Assembly (NCBI RefSeq): GCF_964340395.1
Contig: NC_135552.1
Coordinates: forward strand, 26,884,681 to 26,948,680
Source: Glandiceps talaboti
Taxonomy: Eukaryota; Hemichordata; Enteropneusta; Spengelidae
Length of the DNA stretch: 64,000 nt
Reading direction: 5' to 3'
The position numbers and the translations under genes were made by a program. The notes beneath the pieces are model-generated. The model had not been told where the DNA came from. It did no database searches and saw nothing but the letters and a program-made list of their open reading frames with translations. This document shows positions 32,650 through 46,724 of this stretch, in pieces; positions within the stretch are counted from its first letter, which is position 1, and every line of letters begins with the position of its first letter.

Positions 32650-34720
32650 CTAATCTGAGCAAAAAGATCAATAGACTATATGTAAACAAGTGTTTTCGTT
32701 GAGGACGGTTTATGGGTAAAATTTTAGTTTGTGTCCTCTGTGTATTACTTAGGTTCCCCACCAAATTATGGTGAAAGATAGGGAAATAAATGCACATAAC
32801 ACCATACATGTACATGCATGGTCCCACCCCATGCCCCCCCCCCCCCTCATCTCCCACCCCCATTATAGAGTTTGTGCACCTATATAGCAAACACATAATT
32901 CAAAACAAGATTCAGTTTGGTGTTTCTTAATCACATGAAATTTATTATTACGAATTAAATCATGCAATGACTCTCCAGAACCCTGAGTTTATGAAAATTC
33001 CTTTATTTCAAGTAGTCACAGGTGTACCCTTTGAATGTGTAGACTGTAGAGTTTCTTTCATGATATTTTGCTATGTAATATTAATTGTACATTGATAATT
33101 AGTCTTCTAAGTACAGAGTTATTGTAGAGCAGTACAGAGCAAATATCAGATGTAGTGCTGGCAGCAAAAAGCTACATGTAACAGTCTAGCCATGCCATGA
33201 TAAGTAAAAACTGGAGAGCTAATGAGATTAGGATTAGTATTATTTACATAGTAGATCCAGATAATGGAAATTGTATACTTCAGTATGAGCTCAGACTTAC
33301 CTAGAATTCAATTCTAAGACAAAGTGTTATCTGTAGTAGCTTGTTATGATACACAGTGCTTGCCAGTGTGTACTCAAAATCAAAAATCACAATGTTGGGG
33401 ATTTTTGTCGCATACAGAAAAGAATTGTGTTAGTCGTTTCTCTCTCAGTATATCTTTTACCGATATTCATGCCTGAAAAACCTACATTTGTGTGTCATAT
33501 GTTGTATTTCACCTATAACAAATGCACACCACATTTGCCTGTGTTTCTTAATTACTTCTTCAGTGCAGTTGGGTTGATGGATGAAGCCAACTAAAGTCAT
33601 TTGTATGAGCAGAAAAACACAACTTGTTTATGCCTTTAAAGTGACCTGCTTTCTATCTGACAAAGGTCAAGCAGATACAATGTTGGTCGGTGACACTTCA
33701 CCTCAAACAGGAAGTTTTTTTCTCTTGTCAAAACTTTTACATGTATGTAAACATGTAGACAACAGGATGTCTGGGACTTGTTTATTTCTCTTGAGTGTTG
33801 TGAGTCCGGAAGGGAAATGCATCTCTCTCTCTTTCTTTCTCCATTACAATGGATCAAAATGCAAAGGATTAAAAGTGATGAGACGAATGTTATGAATAAA
33901 TAATGTTTCACTGAGTGTCTGATTCTTATCTTATGTCTTGTCCAAAAGTTTTAACTTGTATAAATCTATCCTATTCATTATTTTTCTATAAGAAATTTTG
34001 TTGCTTGAAAATAGATGAATATTTATGTGCCAGTGACAAAAATGTTAAACAAATAAAAGATGTGTGGTAATGGATAATAATGTAGAAAAATCAAGATCAT
34101 TGAAATGGTAGGACATTGTTATCCTGATGAATCTTGATAGAGATTACTGGTGATGGTATCTCAGGAATTTAACTTTAATGTATTGGCATTTGACACTTTC
34201 ATAAGTTGACATACATTTCATACTTTCACGATTTGACATACTTTTAAACCTCTGTAAATGCCAATTTAGGACTAAATCTTGGCAGGGCACCTTTCTTAAA
34301 CAGCAACACAATTTCCTTTTCAGTCAAGCTGTTTTGTACATATTGCCATAACCAGAAAAGATGTTATTAACTCTCAGGATTAGCATATGTGTCCTCGAAG
34401 ACCCTGATTTAGAGAAAGTCTTTAAGAGATTAGGTCTGACTCAATACTTTGATTAATATGCTGATAAGGTTGTTATTATGTATTATGTAATTAGTATGCT
34501 AATAATGTGAATAATATGCTAATAAGGTTATAAATATGATGTACTTAATATGCTAATGTAAATAATAAAGTGATTTTTGAAATGAATGGTTAATTAACAT
34601 TCAATATGTAATCAATATGCTAATGAAACATGAAATTGTAGGCAGGCGTACAATTAGGCCTTATGCCCAGGTTATTAGTGATTTTGTTACTTTCCAGAGT
34701 TTGAATAGCATGGTGGACAA
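32650..34720. other. Intergenic, nothing recognised
   Basis: Contains a poly-C run near 32837-32847. Open frames around 33346-33911 overlap on both strands and show no known domain. Confidence 0.5.
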
Positions 34721-34729
34721 TGTTAATTA

Positions 34730-34925
34730 TATACATAATCAATATGCTAATGAGGCATTTGATATGTATGTAAATGTACGTTAATTATATACTTGATACA
34801 TGATCAATATGCTAATGGGGCATTTGATATGTATGTAAATGTATGTTAATTATATACTTGTTACATAATCAATATGCTAATGGGGCATTTGATATGTATG
34901 TAAATTATATACTTGATATGCTGAT
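34730..34925. repeat. ~65-bp AT-rich tandem repeat, three to four degenerate copies
   Basis: atcaatatgctaatg(a/g)ggca, tttgatatgtatgtaaatgt, ttaattatatacttgatac repeat in order. Shorter atatgctaat relatives extend left to about 34460. Confidence 0.85.
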
Positions 34926-36412
34926 AGATGAAGTTGCCGGTTCAATTATTTACTTTCTGGGTGTTATCAGGACATTGCCCTACAACCATATTTTTTTTTG
35001 AAAACATGTTTTTTTCCCTCTTCAGATCTTGTGTAATGAGCTATATAAGTGTAATTGCCAGTAAGATCAATAAAACATAAGATCAAAATATCGATTTAGA
35101 TAATTAGTCACCAAAAATAGTCATATAATATACAATATTTTCATAAAAAACATATTTCGGAAAATCTATTCATTGCTTCATTATCCATTCATAGATATGA
35201 TTTTGAGCAGATCAAATTCATACATCTTTCTTTGGCTGAGACATAATTAAGAAACTTGATATCTGTAATGTCATAGATATATTATAAAGTCTCGTGTCTG
35301 TTTGATATTAAAATTTAGGTGTGTAAAAACACACAGGTAGAGAAAAAGTGTGTCCTGAACAAAAAAAAACAATCCTATTTGGGTCCACTGATAGAAAGTA
35401 AAATTTTGAAAGTCAAACATTGGGGTTTAAAACACAGAATTAAAATTTTATGAAAATAGGTGACCAAATCAAAGATAAACATAAGAACATGAGTCGTCTT
35501 TTGATAGTACCATGAATCAAGTATTTTTTTTAAGAATAATTTAGGTGTAACTTCAACCAGTGGTTGAATTTCCTAGGTTTGTATTTTACCAATATACCCC
35601 ACGAAATTTATAGTACTATGTAAAAATATGCAAGTTTTTTACCAGATATCCCTCATCGTTCACCAAGGATCCCAAACCTTAGCAGAAATGCATTACAACA
35701 GCCCCCTCACACAACATAAAGCAGCCAAGATGCCAATTAATGTCTCCTTGTCTACATCTGAACTCCAATGTCAAACTAAGAATCAGTTATGTCAATGAAA
35801 TAATCAAAACAAAATAAAAGTGACATTAAAAATACAAACAACGCCTGGAAATGTGTTTTATTGTGTGCAAAACTTTTGTCTTTTACATTTAAATGTAATA
35901 TCACTGGGAATTATATACATATGTACATTTCCTAGAAATTTTCTATGAAGCCGAAATTTTTTCAATTTTCTGTGGAGCCGAACATTGTATTATGTTTAGC
36001 TTGAAATTTTGTGTCACCAAATCTGGCAATAGCCATGAAACTGAAAATATCAATGATTTTAATTGTATAAATGCTAAGTGAACTAGATTTTGAATTGATG
36101 TACAATTCTCAGGATGTAGTTTGCAGTACACACGTATTATCACATTTCGTTTGAAAGGTCAAAGGTCAGAAATTATTAATAGTAACCTTGAGGGAATTGA
36201 TGTAAGTTATCCTCTGCCTGTAACTTATTTCCTGCATTTAGATATTCTTATAGTCTTTACTAGCCGACGGACTTGTATTCTAATTTGTTCATATCTTGCC
36301 AGGAATATTTCATCATTTGTAATTTTCATTTAAAATGTCATCTTTGTTGTCATGTTACATGGCATATACATGCTTATATTAGAAAGTGAGTGAGTGATAG
36401 AGATGTATGGGA

Positions 36413-36417
<5 letters not shown>

Positions 36418-36457
<40 letters not shown>

Positions 36458-36509
36458 GTGAATGGGACAGTGACAGCAAGAGAAGAGACTCAGAGGGTGA
36501 TATATATGT

Positions 36510-36545
<36 letters not shown>
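36418..36545. repeat. (GACA)n and (GT)n microsatellites
   Basis: GACA tetranucleotides at 36418-36457 and GT dinucleotides at about 36508-36545. Confidence 0.97.
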
Positions 36546-36546
<1 letters not shown>

Positions 36547-36599
36547 GCAGAGTCCAAAATTCAGCTAGTAGACATGCTATCATTGTTATAAATGTTTAA

Positions 36600-37600
36600 A
36601 ACCATAGACAAATCTCTGTTTCTCTTAAAGGCCTAACTTCAAGTGACCTGTTGATATAGGCATACACAGATTTAGATATCTACAGTATAGCTATATGTAC
36701 ATACATTATTCACAACTCTACCTAAATAAAAACAACATGAGCTTCAATGTTTTTGCAACATGTCTTTCTCTAGTTCATGTGTATTGCAATGTTCTCCCCA
36801 TGAAATATTGTTAGATATGTTGGAAATTTGCATAACATAAGAATTTATGCTGATTACTGAGGTAGTATTCTTTTTGTAAGAACTCACAGTGTAGAATGCA
36901 CTACTTTGTGTTTAGGCCCTTGGAGAACTCTGCACTGTCAAGTTGCTTTAGAATTCATATATATCCAGATCAAAAAATAAAGATTGCTTGCACCAATAGA
37001 TGAGTGATCGCTTGTGACCTTTGACACAGTGGTGAAACATTGTAGCAATGTTGTGTAGATGCTAGAGTACAGGGAATTGAATAGGTCCAAGGTTAATAAT
37101 CAGTGTTGGTATCTATCAAGTATTACCTGTAATGGAGATGACTAATTGTTGGGAGTAATTTGATATATGAACCCTGAACAAAAGGATGGTTGTCAATGAT
37201 GAGTCAAAACTGAAAAAAGAATGTACTAATGATCGTACTTGTAGTTGTTTTGCTCTTAACATTAAAATCCTTGGTGCAGAGATTTAAATCTACCTGCATA
37301 CCTGCACATATTATGTGAATAACCCTTTAATACATTTAACAAAAGTCTGTTAACCTAGAAAGAATGCCATCAATAGCCAGCATGTTTTCCATTATATATG
37401 CCAACATTGTTATTTCACAGTGCATCCGATTATACAACTCTTAAACCTATCTTTTGTGGTAGTGACAATACATAACAGTTCATGAAAATACTGGTTAAAA
37501 AAAAAAAATTCCAAAGGTTTGAAAGAAGGAAATATTAAAATGTATTGAAGTAAATGCTGGTTGTGAATTGTGCTGTGATTTCAAATTGTATTTTGAGAGA
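36600..37600. other. Intergenic, nothing recognised
   Basis: AT-rich unique sequence with no open frame or repeat that I can support. Confidence 0.45.
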
Positions 37601-37604
37601 AGAC

Positions 37605-37945
37605 TGTATTATTTTCAATAATATATTGACTGTCAATCTTCAGCTACGAAAAATTGTATGCAAGCTGAAATGTAACATTTGAATATCTATTTTGAGCAGT
37701 AACTTGATGCGTGCAAGCAGACATATTTTTCTAAAATTGTGCAGGGAATGTCTGTTTCAGTTGTAATTTATAGTATGCAACCGGAAATATATTTCTATAA
37801 TCGTGCATCCAGTGTCTATTTTCAGCTAAGAATAATTGCATACAAACGGAAATGTATTTCTAGACTCGTGCACTGAGCATATATTCTCAGCTGAAATTTG
37901 TTGCATACAAGCGGAAATGCATTTTCAGAATCATGAACTGAGCGA
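37605..37945. repeat. Old degenerate ~76-bp satellite-like repeat
   Basis: Recurring order: gcatacaa(g/a)cggaaatg, tatttct, a gactcgtgca variant, gtctattttcagct. Four to five copies, strongly diverged. Confidence 0.75.
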
Positions 37946-38691
37946 TTTGTATCAGGTGGAAGCTGTCATTAACTGAAACCTAGCATTTAAATTGCAGCTA
38001 TGGATACACTGCCATAAAGCTTACTGACCATCACGACATTTGGCTTCATTTCACTTTGACAATTATGCACGAAACAATTGATAATTTATTTGCTACTTTA
38101 CTGAATCCAGCCAAGTGATGAAGTAATGTTTCCTCATGTATTTAGATTCAAAAGAAATTGACGTCTGACACCAGAAAGTCTGAAGTGTATCTGACACGAC
38201 TATGACCAACATTTAAAAATGGAGCAGTTACATAAATCAAAGTCAAACACATCGTGATCATCAACATTTGAAAAGACGATGATGATCCTGGGAAACTTCC
38301 AAGTCTACTCCTCTTCTATTTATCCATAAAACATTGAATTTCTGCAAGTATCTGACAATTTTTATTCCCCTATTTTGTTAAAAACTGTCAAATAACAAAT
38401 TAAAGGCATTCAATAGCTTTGAAGTTATTTTATGCAGTAACCACGGTAACACTGAGTACAAAAATGGTGGCAATGTCAAACTTATCAATGACGTTTACAT
38501 ATACAGGTTCCATAAAGAACCAGTGTTGCAAATTGACCAGTAATTATAAACATCAAAAATATGTATATTAATGAAATTTTTTGTCAATATTTGACTGCTT
38601 TGGGTAGTTAACTAGTTTTTAAAGAATTTGACAGTCCTTGAAGTGATTAATAATGTATCACTTCAGATGAATTAGAATTATACACACATGT

Positions 38692-38694
38692 ACA

Positions 38695-38771
<77 letters not shown>

Positions 38772-39100
38772 ACATGTACGTACACACATGTACGTACGCA
38801 CACAGGCTAACTAGTAAACACACCACACAGACACACACACATACATACATACATACATACATACATACGTACATACGTACGTACATACATACACACACAC
38901 ACATGCACGCACGCACGCACGCACGCATACATACACACATACACACATACATACATACATACATACATACATACATACATACATACATACATACACACAC
39001 ACACATACATACATACATACATACATACATACATACATACATACATACATACATACATACATACATACATACATACATACATACATACATACATACATAC
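38692..39100. repeat. Long compound (CA)n/(CATA)n/(CGTA)n/(GCAC)n array
   Basis: About 400 bp of alternating purine-pyrimidine tetranucleotides. It creates long spurious open frames on both strands. Confidence 0.98.
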
Positions 39101-39104
39101 AAAT

Positions 39105-41100
39105 CAACAAACACATTTAATGCAAATTTCATTTAAAATCAGGCCAAGAAAAGGGTGTTCTGCTTAATTGCGTCACGTTGTATTACAGTGAAAATATCAA
39201 AAGCATTATGAAATCTGCAATCAAAAAAAAAATTTTGATTTACTTATTGCAAAACAAATGAGATGTGACAGATGGAATAAACTATTCCTTAGTCTATACC
39301 TGGTATTAAGGTTAATGCACTACACAAGGCCATTCTGGGTGAATTCATAGTCTGGACCATTTCATAATGCATTGCACTGCACACTCATCACATTCCAGTG
39401 TACACATTAGATACATATAATATAACCTGCAACCATACACAATAAAAATGCAATGGAAAAATGATAGGTAAAACAAAAATGTCTGAAATGGTAACATCTG
39501 TGGATCTAATATGCATAATCTCTATTACTCATCACTAAAAAGATTCTGTCAATATTATTGTTATTGTTAAAGTATTAGTGTGAGTGCATGTGTTTCTTCT
39601 TTTCTTTTCTACTAATGTGATTATGTTCCAGGTACCAATCAATTAGTATGTATGCTAGTAATTCTGATGGGAGCACATATTGCAAAGCTTCAATCCGTGC
39701 TACCTCCCTCAACTCTAATAACATTGCGTCACTGCTACCTCCCTCATCTCAAATAACTGTTGCATAAGTTGAAGAAAATGCTTCTCCAAGGACATATTCA
39801 AGCTGGCATCATATTAAAAGACTCAGGAGCTCTGGCTATAATCTTTTACTGCAAATGATAATTCGAACAAAACTTTGCTTTTTAATCCTCAAAAAAATAG
39901 TTTTACAAGTCAGTGAGTTCCAAATGATACCCCTCGGTAATACTAGATAAGTACAAAAATCTGTCGGCCTTTGGGTTATTTTGTAATCATGACCATGTAT
40001 ATTTATGTTCAGGTCCAAATATGAAACTGTTTTTATATGCTTGTGCTAAGTACTAAGGAGTAAGCTCTGCATGCTGTATAAAAACAACTGGAAGGTAATA
40101 TCATGTTGAAACCCAGGTATCAAATAGTGGGGGGGGGGGGGGGGGTATTTTTTTGGCAAAAGTATTTGAACATCAGCAACAAAGTGAGGGAGGGTTAACA
40201 AAGGGGAGGGGGTATCTAATAAAACTTATACTTTCCTCACAGTGTTTGCTTTTCATACAGACTTTAACCCCAGCATTATGCAGTATTTATGTAATGTAAC
40301 CTACTAACATGAGTGGTAAAAAACCAGTGGCATCCAGGTAGATTTTACAGCTAACTATCACCTTTAAGAAAAGCACTACATACTTTAGCAAGTTCAAATA
40401 ATGTGGATTGTATAGAATCATACCAAGTGCAGTTTCATCTGTCCTACATTTATTTGTAATCCAGACCTGTCTGAATTGGAAGACATGTCAGTTACTATGG
40501 ATTTTAATCAGTCAATCCTTAAATCATAGAGATGAAACCTAATACATTATGTATAATAAGGATTATTCTGTTTCCTCATTCTGTCTGTCTAGTTTTGTTG
40601 TGGTAAAACAATCACAATATTATATAATCTATAATTTAATATCACAAATATTGAAATGACCCACAAAGTTATTATTTTCGTTGAAATGTATGCATTGTCA
40701 CTCGAACTCGTGGCCATTACATCTTTCTAATAGTGAACGATCAATCCTTTAGCCTGGAACAACGGAACACAATACTATTGTATTCTAGATGCACTAATTG
40801 ATATAACCTTTCTTGTAAATTTGAGCATATTTTCCAATGACATGTACTTCCTCCTCTTGGTGCATCTGCAACAGTGCCGTATAGAGACCTCTGATTTTAC
40901 GATAATAGATAAAAATATGAAATGTCATAAAATAGTATGACAGTGTACATTGATAAAGTAACAATCATAATAATGAATAATTCTACCAGACTTTCCTATA
41001 ATTAATATTAATATTTCAGCATACTATGATTTTACTCTTGAAAATATACTTCTGTATCATACAATATTTCAGAGAAAATCATTTGATTCTTTTATTATAG
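39105..41100. other. Intergenic; only a 17-bp poly-G run (40129-40145) stands out
   Basis: Otherwise AT-rich unique sequence without supported genes. Confidence 0.5.
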
Positions 41101-41104
41101 CCTG

Positions 41105-41560
41105 ATAACATCTTGTCATGTTTCTCTCTATTTTAGACAGCAATGAAAGAAATATTCCTTGTCAACTAATTGATGTCAAAATGTTTTAGTCTCAAAAGAC
41201 CGTATGTACAATTTCCTTCAAAATCATTTATAAAAATTCTTCTTTTGCTACAAGATTTTTGCACTTTCCCACTCTGCTTTAGTCAGAAATGAAAGAAATA
41301 ACCTTTGTTTAGGAATTCCCATCAAAATTTTACTTTAAAAAGGTCAAATTTATATTATCAATAACCCTCCAAAAATAATTTGATAAAAATTCTTGTTTTC
41401 CTGCAAATTTCTGACACATCTCTGCTTCATTTTAGACTGATATCATAAAACAGAAATTAGTCGGTAACAGGTGTCAAAATTTTAGATTAAAAATGATCTT
41501 TTGTACATTTTGTCTTCAAAATAAATGCTGTAATATTTTTTGATGTATACTTCTGGTAGT
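41105..41560. repeat. Degenerate ~160-bp tandem repeat, about three copies
   Basis: The order ttttagac/agaaatgaaagaaat, atgtcaaaattttag, tataaaaattcttgttt, caaattttgcacatttc, ctctgctt recurs. Copies are strongly diverged. Confidence 0.65.
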
Positions 41561-42840
41561 AAATGGTTATAATATTTGATGAATCATCAATTCTATAATT
41601 AAAGTACGGCAGCATATACAAGTGGTCACTTAATTATAGATATGAAAAAAATATGTCTTTCTCACCCATATTGCTTCTGTATCATTACTAAATTATAAAT
41701 TTACGTCTGTTTCTCACACCTTGTACAGATATTCAGGTGAAAGTTTCAGCCTGAAACTCATATTTTATAGATCAAAGTACAGAGTGAAGTAAGGTCAACA
41801 CTGCCTTAATTTATCACTGTCCACATGTAATGTAAACTTTATATATAATATAACTCATGTACTTCATCATAGTTTTCACATATTTTCTTGTCTCAGAGGT
41901 ATTTTTTAAAAAGGTCTGTTGGGAACCAAACCATAAATATTTTCTAGTTATATTCTGACAGTCAACAAAGTTTAGAAGGTGATTGTCACTGGCACACAGC
42001 GAGATTATAGAAGAAAAAAATTGCACTAGCCCGTAATGACTGGCATATTGTCAAAAAGACATGTTGATGTTTGTTTGTTTATTTGTTTCATGCATAAAGA
42101 TGTCGATTTATTGTCACTATGACAACTCAGTCAACAGAATAAAGCAATCACACACTCCCAGTGATCAAAGTAACACCTCACCTGTGGACAACATATTTGT
42201 GTCTACCACCTTTTTTTCTGAAACTGACATGTCACTGAAGTCTTGTTTTTAATAGCTGTTTAACTTACCGGTAATTATCACCCACCCACTTTATGAGCTG
42301 TGCATATGACCACTAAGTGTACAATATGATGTCGTGCTGGTGTCAAAATTTAAGGTTTGTACTCAAAATTTGACAATGTAATGGAACTCATTACATTATG
42401 AAATGCAACTGATGCATGCATTTTGTAAGCTCTGATTAGCTGCTGTAATGTTTTTACAGAGGGTTAAGATTATCCTCAAGGTTTCACTTAGAAAAACATG
42501 ATTGGTAATAACAGCTTCTGAAGATGTTTATTGTACTTCATAATTAGTAGATGGCATATAGTAGTAGATCAATAGGAAATATAACATTGTAAATCAGACT
42601 ACCTTGTTTTGGCTAGAAAACCTTGTGCTAACATTCACTCTAGAAAAGCCCTCTCACATAGTGAGAGGCAGTAAGGTATTACATATATAACTGGAACAGT
42701 CAACCTGATAGTATACTATCCTCCTAACTATCCTGCAATTTAAGATCTTTCAATTAATAGAATTGTCCTATTGTAAAAGAGTAATGGAAATCATTTTATG
42801 TACCCATGTCACATGTACTGTTTGAGATTATAACATATCA

Positions 42841-43091
42841 TTTTCATACAGACTTCAGTGATTGGCTTAGATCATGTCATGTGGTATGGACTAGTGACCC
42901 ATAATGACCTTAATTTGCATAGAGCAGGGCTAGTGCCATTCATATTCTATTTCCCTTAGGGCACTATTCATGTAGCATGGAACTCATTGATTTGCTTTGA
43001 CTATGGAAAGAATGTTCCTGAGAATGTAATGTTTTATGAAGTACTTATTGCCTGGCCTTATTCAGGCACTAGTAGATGTCATATTACTCCT
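42841..43091. repeat. Dispersed repeat family, copy 1 (~250 bp)
   Basis: Shares ttttcatacagacttcagtg, ctagtgaccca, aatttgcata, tttgctttgact and ttattgcctggcctta in the same order with 63014-63258. Lacks the inverted right arm present in copy 2. Confidence 0.88.
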
Positions 43092-43385
43092 CCTCCTCTC
43101 CCCCCCCCCTCCCCCGACATATACTAAATGTATTTCAAATCAATACATCCCTGTGTCACATGTACTATTTGACATAAAAACAAATCTTTTTTACAAATTA
43201 AAGATTACAAAATTTAGCCTGCCTATCCTCCTGAGGCCAAATTCTATGTTTATTTCAATTTTCCAAAACACTACAGTTTTTTTTAATTATTTTTTAGATT
43301 AAATGGGTGAATATTATATGTCATATATTAATCAGATCATTTTAATGTTGTTGCATACGTTGAGACTGATTCAGGGATACATCAA

Positions 43386-43730
43386 ATTGTCAACCTTTTG
43401 TACCCAAACATGTGTTGGTTCACCTTCCAAATGTGTGTATGTAGTCACCCTCCAAATCTGTATGTTGTTAACCCTCCAAATCTGTGAGATGATGACACCC
43501 TCCAAAACTTAGTCAAGAATGAATTCCTTCCAAATCTGCATATATCCGTTCACTCTCCAAATTTGTGTCTGTTCATTTATCTAAATCTATGTGTTAGTTC
43601 ACCCTTCAAACGTGTGTGTATGCACCCTCCAAATCTGTGTTAGTTCACCCTTCAAACGTGTGTGTATGCACCCTCCAAATCTGTGTGATGGTTCAACCTT
43701 TAAATACGAGTGTTTTTGCACCCTCGAATT
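43386..43730. repeat. Degenerate ~24-45-bp repeat (caccctccaaatctgtgtg)
   Basis: At least ten copies of t(t)caccctccaaatctgtgt with variable spacing. The plus-strand frames across it are repeat artefacts. Confidence 0.88.
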
Positions 43731-44647
43731 GTCTTGCTATCTACACTATCTTGGTATACTCTCTCACATAAACTTTTACACTGTAAACAAGTTGTTTATC
43801 ACTTTATCCAGAGCAGTGGAACAATGGTTCTTAGAGTGAAAACATGACACCATGTATCATTTATTTTTGAATCCATAAATCTCTTTCACGTCTCCCTGAT
43901 GTGATATTATAAGAAGTGAAAGAGGAAAACACCTGAATCTCAAGGTTACTTTGAGACTGTTTGACAGCAATAACAAAGTATTATCGGAGTTGTGATTTGC
44001 TCAAGGGGAGATGTATAAATCAATGAAAGTCAAAGAGGAGATATCATTGTGAACAGTGTTGAGTAACTATTCAATGCTCAATAAATAGGTAAAATGGACA
44101 TATTTCTCCTTATGGAAAATCACTTTGAAATATGAAATGAGTAATTGTCTTCACAAGCAGAGTGCCCTCTAAGTCAATTTGATGTGCCACTGATGCATAC
44201 AATTTCTAGTGATGCACCAAACTTTGGTGTTCCCCTATCTCTTACTATGTGGTGACTCCCAAGAAATGCCAGTTTTTAGAAATTTGACTCAACAACAGAA
44301 TTTGGCAATCATTAGAGGGCACACTGTTCACAAGTATCATGAAAATAGACATGTGTTTATAACCTATATGTTTTTGATAGAAATCCCACATCAAACACTT
44401 TTACAGATGGCTGTCAAAGTGCCATTATGCTGTTCAAACTAATACTTGACTTGTCAATCTGAAGGAGAAGAGTAAAGTATATCAGTCTGTAATTCTTTCC
44501 TAATGTTTTTTACTAATTTATTTATGGATAATTCAGTTGTTTGTATCACAAATAAAACAGTCAATGTACTATGTGTATGTTGTTCCCTAAAAAGTTCTCC
44601 ATCATAAAATATAACTTGCAAGAAGGAGTTCCTTTCTTGATATCCCA

Positions 44648-44965
44648 CTCCATCCTCCCCCTCCATTGATAACCCCTCCTAACCACCATCAGTACCAACA
44701 TTGCCATCAGCATTACCTCCCCCTCCATTGATAACCCCTCCTAACCACCATCAGTACCAACATTGCCATCAGCATTACCTCCCCCTCCATTGATAACCCC
44801 TCCTCACCATCACCAGTGCCAACTTTGCCATCAGCATTACCTCCCCCCCTCCACTTATAACCCCTCCTCACCATCACCAGTGCCAACATTGCCATCAGCA
44901 TTACCTCCCCCTCCACTTATAACCCCTCCTCACCATCACCAGCACCAACATTGCCATCAGTATTA
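44648..44965. repeat. ~65-bp C-rich minisatellite, five copies
   Basis: ctccccctccattgataacc, cctcctaaccaccatcagta, ccaacattgccatcagcatt repeat in order with C/T changes. Confidence 0.95.
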
Positions 44966-45231
44966 CCAAAAGAGATAACATCCTCACCCTGCTCAAACCA
45001 TAAATAGTCCTTCTCAGGACTCCATGGCAGTCCAATGAGGGCCTCCATAAACATTGTCTTCATATCTGCCCAAGCTTGCTATCTCGTCTGTAATATTGTA
45101 CATACATGTACACCCACATTGGTCTGGTTCTCTCTGGCCATGAAGTTGTTACTAAATAGATAACAGTATATCCACATTACCATTATCCTAACCCTTCCAT
45201 TAATCTTAAAATAATATCTTTGTCAATGAAT

Positions 45232-45268
45232 AGAACCCCCCCCCCCCCCACACACACACACACACACG
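45232..45268. repeat. Poly-C and (CA)n tract
   Basis: About a dozen C residues followed by CA repeats. Confidence 0.95.
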
Positions 45269-46298
45269 CTCAACCATAATTAATATTGTATACATATTAA
45301 ATTTATGTACCCTATTTTTATGTAGCTGGGGTGTAAGCATCTAATGGAGCTCTTTTTTAAAAAAAATTACAAATTGATAATTACTGGACTTCATCATCAA
45401 AAAAGTATCTTTCTATAGAATAAAATGAAACAAAAAGGCAAATTTTGTAAAAATTATGAAACACAATTATACAATATTATTCCTATTTCAAGTCATGAAG
45501 GTTTCATACAACCCATTGGGAAATATTAAAGTTTTATCATATCATTTTGAGAGGAATTATGAATGATAAACAGCCTGATGATTAATCCATGCTGAAGGCC
45601 AACTATACTAGTGAATCCTTCTCTAATGTATAGGGGACAATAGAAGCTTCAAAGCTTTGACATCCAGGTATTGGCAAATTCACAAAAAAAGTAGAACACC
45701 AAATATCCTTTTGATGATGAGAATAAAGACACTTTGACTTCATACTCTGACAATCAGAATTCAGATCCCATGACTCCTTCCAAAAACAGGATAGTATAAA
45801 TGGAAATTTCTCAGAAAGGATAAGTTCCAAGAAACAGCAATGTGACTTTGGTGTGTCATTGTACAAAATTATCGATTAGACACAAATTTCAAGGAAAGGG
45901 ATACCAATTTAAATATTTTGTCTGTATAAGAAAATAATTAAACTAATTTTTTCATCGTGAAATAGATGAAAAGCTTGTGCACAGTATGAATTTCCAGTGA
46001 CTTGGCTGGTGTCCAATTTTTAGCAGACATTAGTGCTTGGATCAGTTATATGTTGTCTCATCAACATGGTATAGATTCAGTGATTCATTATATAATGTTG
46101 CACACAGAACCCAGGGACACAACATTAACTTTTCTTTTCGCTCTCAAAATGATAATTATCTGATAATTCATAATTTTGTACAACAATTTTTTACAACATA
46201 TTATTCAAAGTACTGTCAGGTTATTAACAAGTGCAGAGACTTAAAATTCTACAATCAATTTTTTTGTTCTGGGGACTTTCGAGTACAATCTTTCTGCC

Positions 46299-46594
46299 AT
46301 CCTATCAGATACTATTCAACACCTGTAGACCAGGAGACAACTGTGGTTTAAGATCCCATCCTATCAGATACCCATTCTACACCTGTAGACCAGGAGACAA
46401 CTGTGGTTTAAGATCCCATCCTATCAGATACCCATTCTACACCTGTAGACCAGGGCACAACTGCGGTTTAAGATCTCATCCTATCAGATACCCATTCTAC
46501 ACCTGTAAACCAGGGCACAACTGTGGTTTAAGATCCCATCCTATCAGATACCCATTCTACACCTGTAGACCAGGAGACAACTGTGGTTTAAGAT
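46299..46594. repeat. 60-bp tandem repeat, five copies, open in one plus-strand frame
   Basis: Exact 60-bp period from 46321 with only a few changes between copies. Because 60 is a multiple of three, one frame stays open (46231-46635) and encodes a 20-residue repeat containing RPGDNCGLRSHPIRYPFYTC. No signal peptide, splice sites or recognised domain support it as a gene. Confidence 0.95.
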
Positions 46595-46724
46595 CAACTA
46601 CCTTGTCAACATTTAAATTCAAATTTGCACTGTAACATTGCCACACAACGAAACCTGTTGGGGGAGTATGTCTTCTAAGAAGGCTTATTGCCATTGTGTC
46701 TGTACATGATGAAATGATTAGTGA

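Noticed and set aside
38647-39136. Long Tyr-Val-Cys-Met repeat frames, up to 161 codons, on both strands
   Set aside because: Pure CATA/CA repeat DNA; open in several frames at once, so not evidence of coding.
44209-44442. Plus-strand open frame of 77 codons
   Set aside because: No known motif, no splice context; length is within chance for this amount of sequence.
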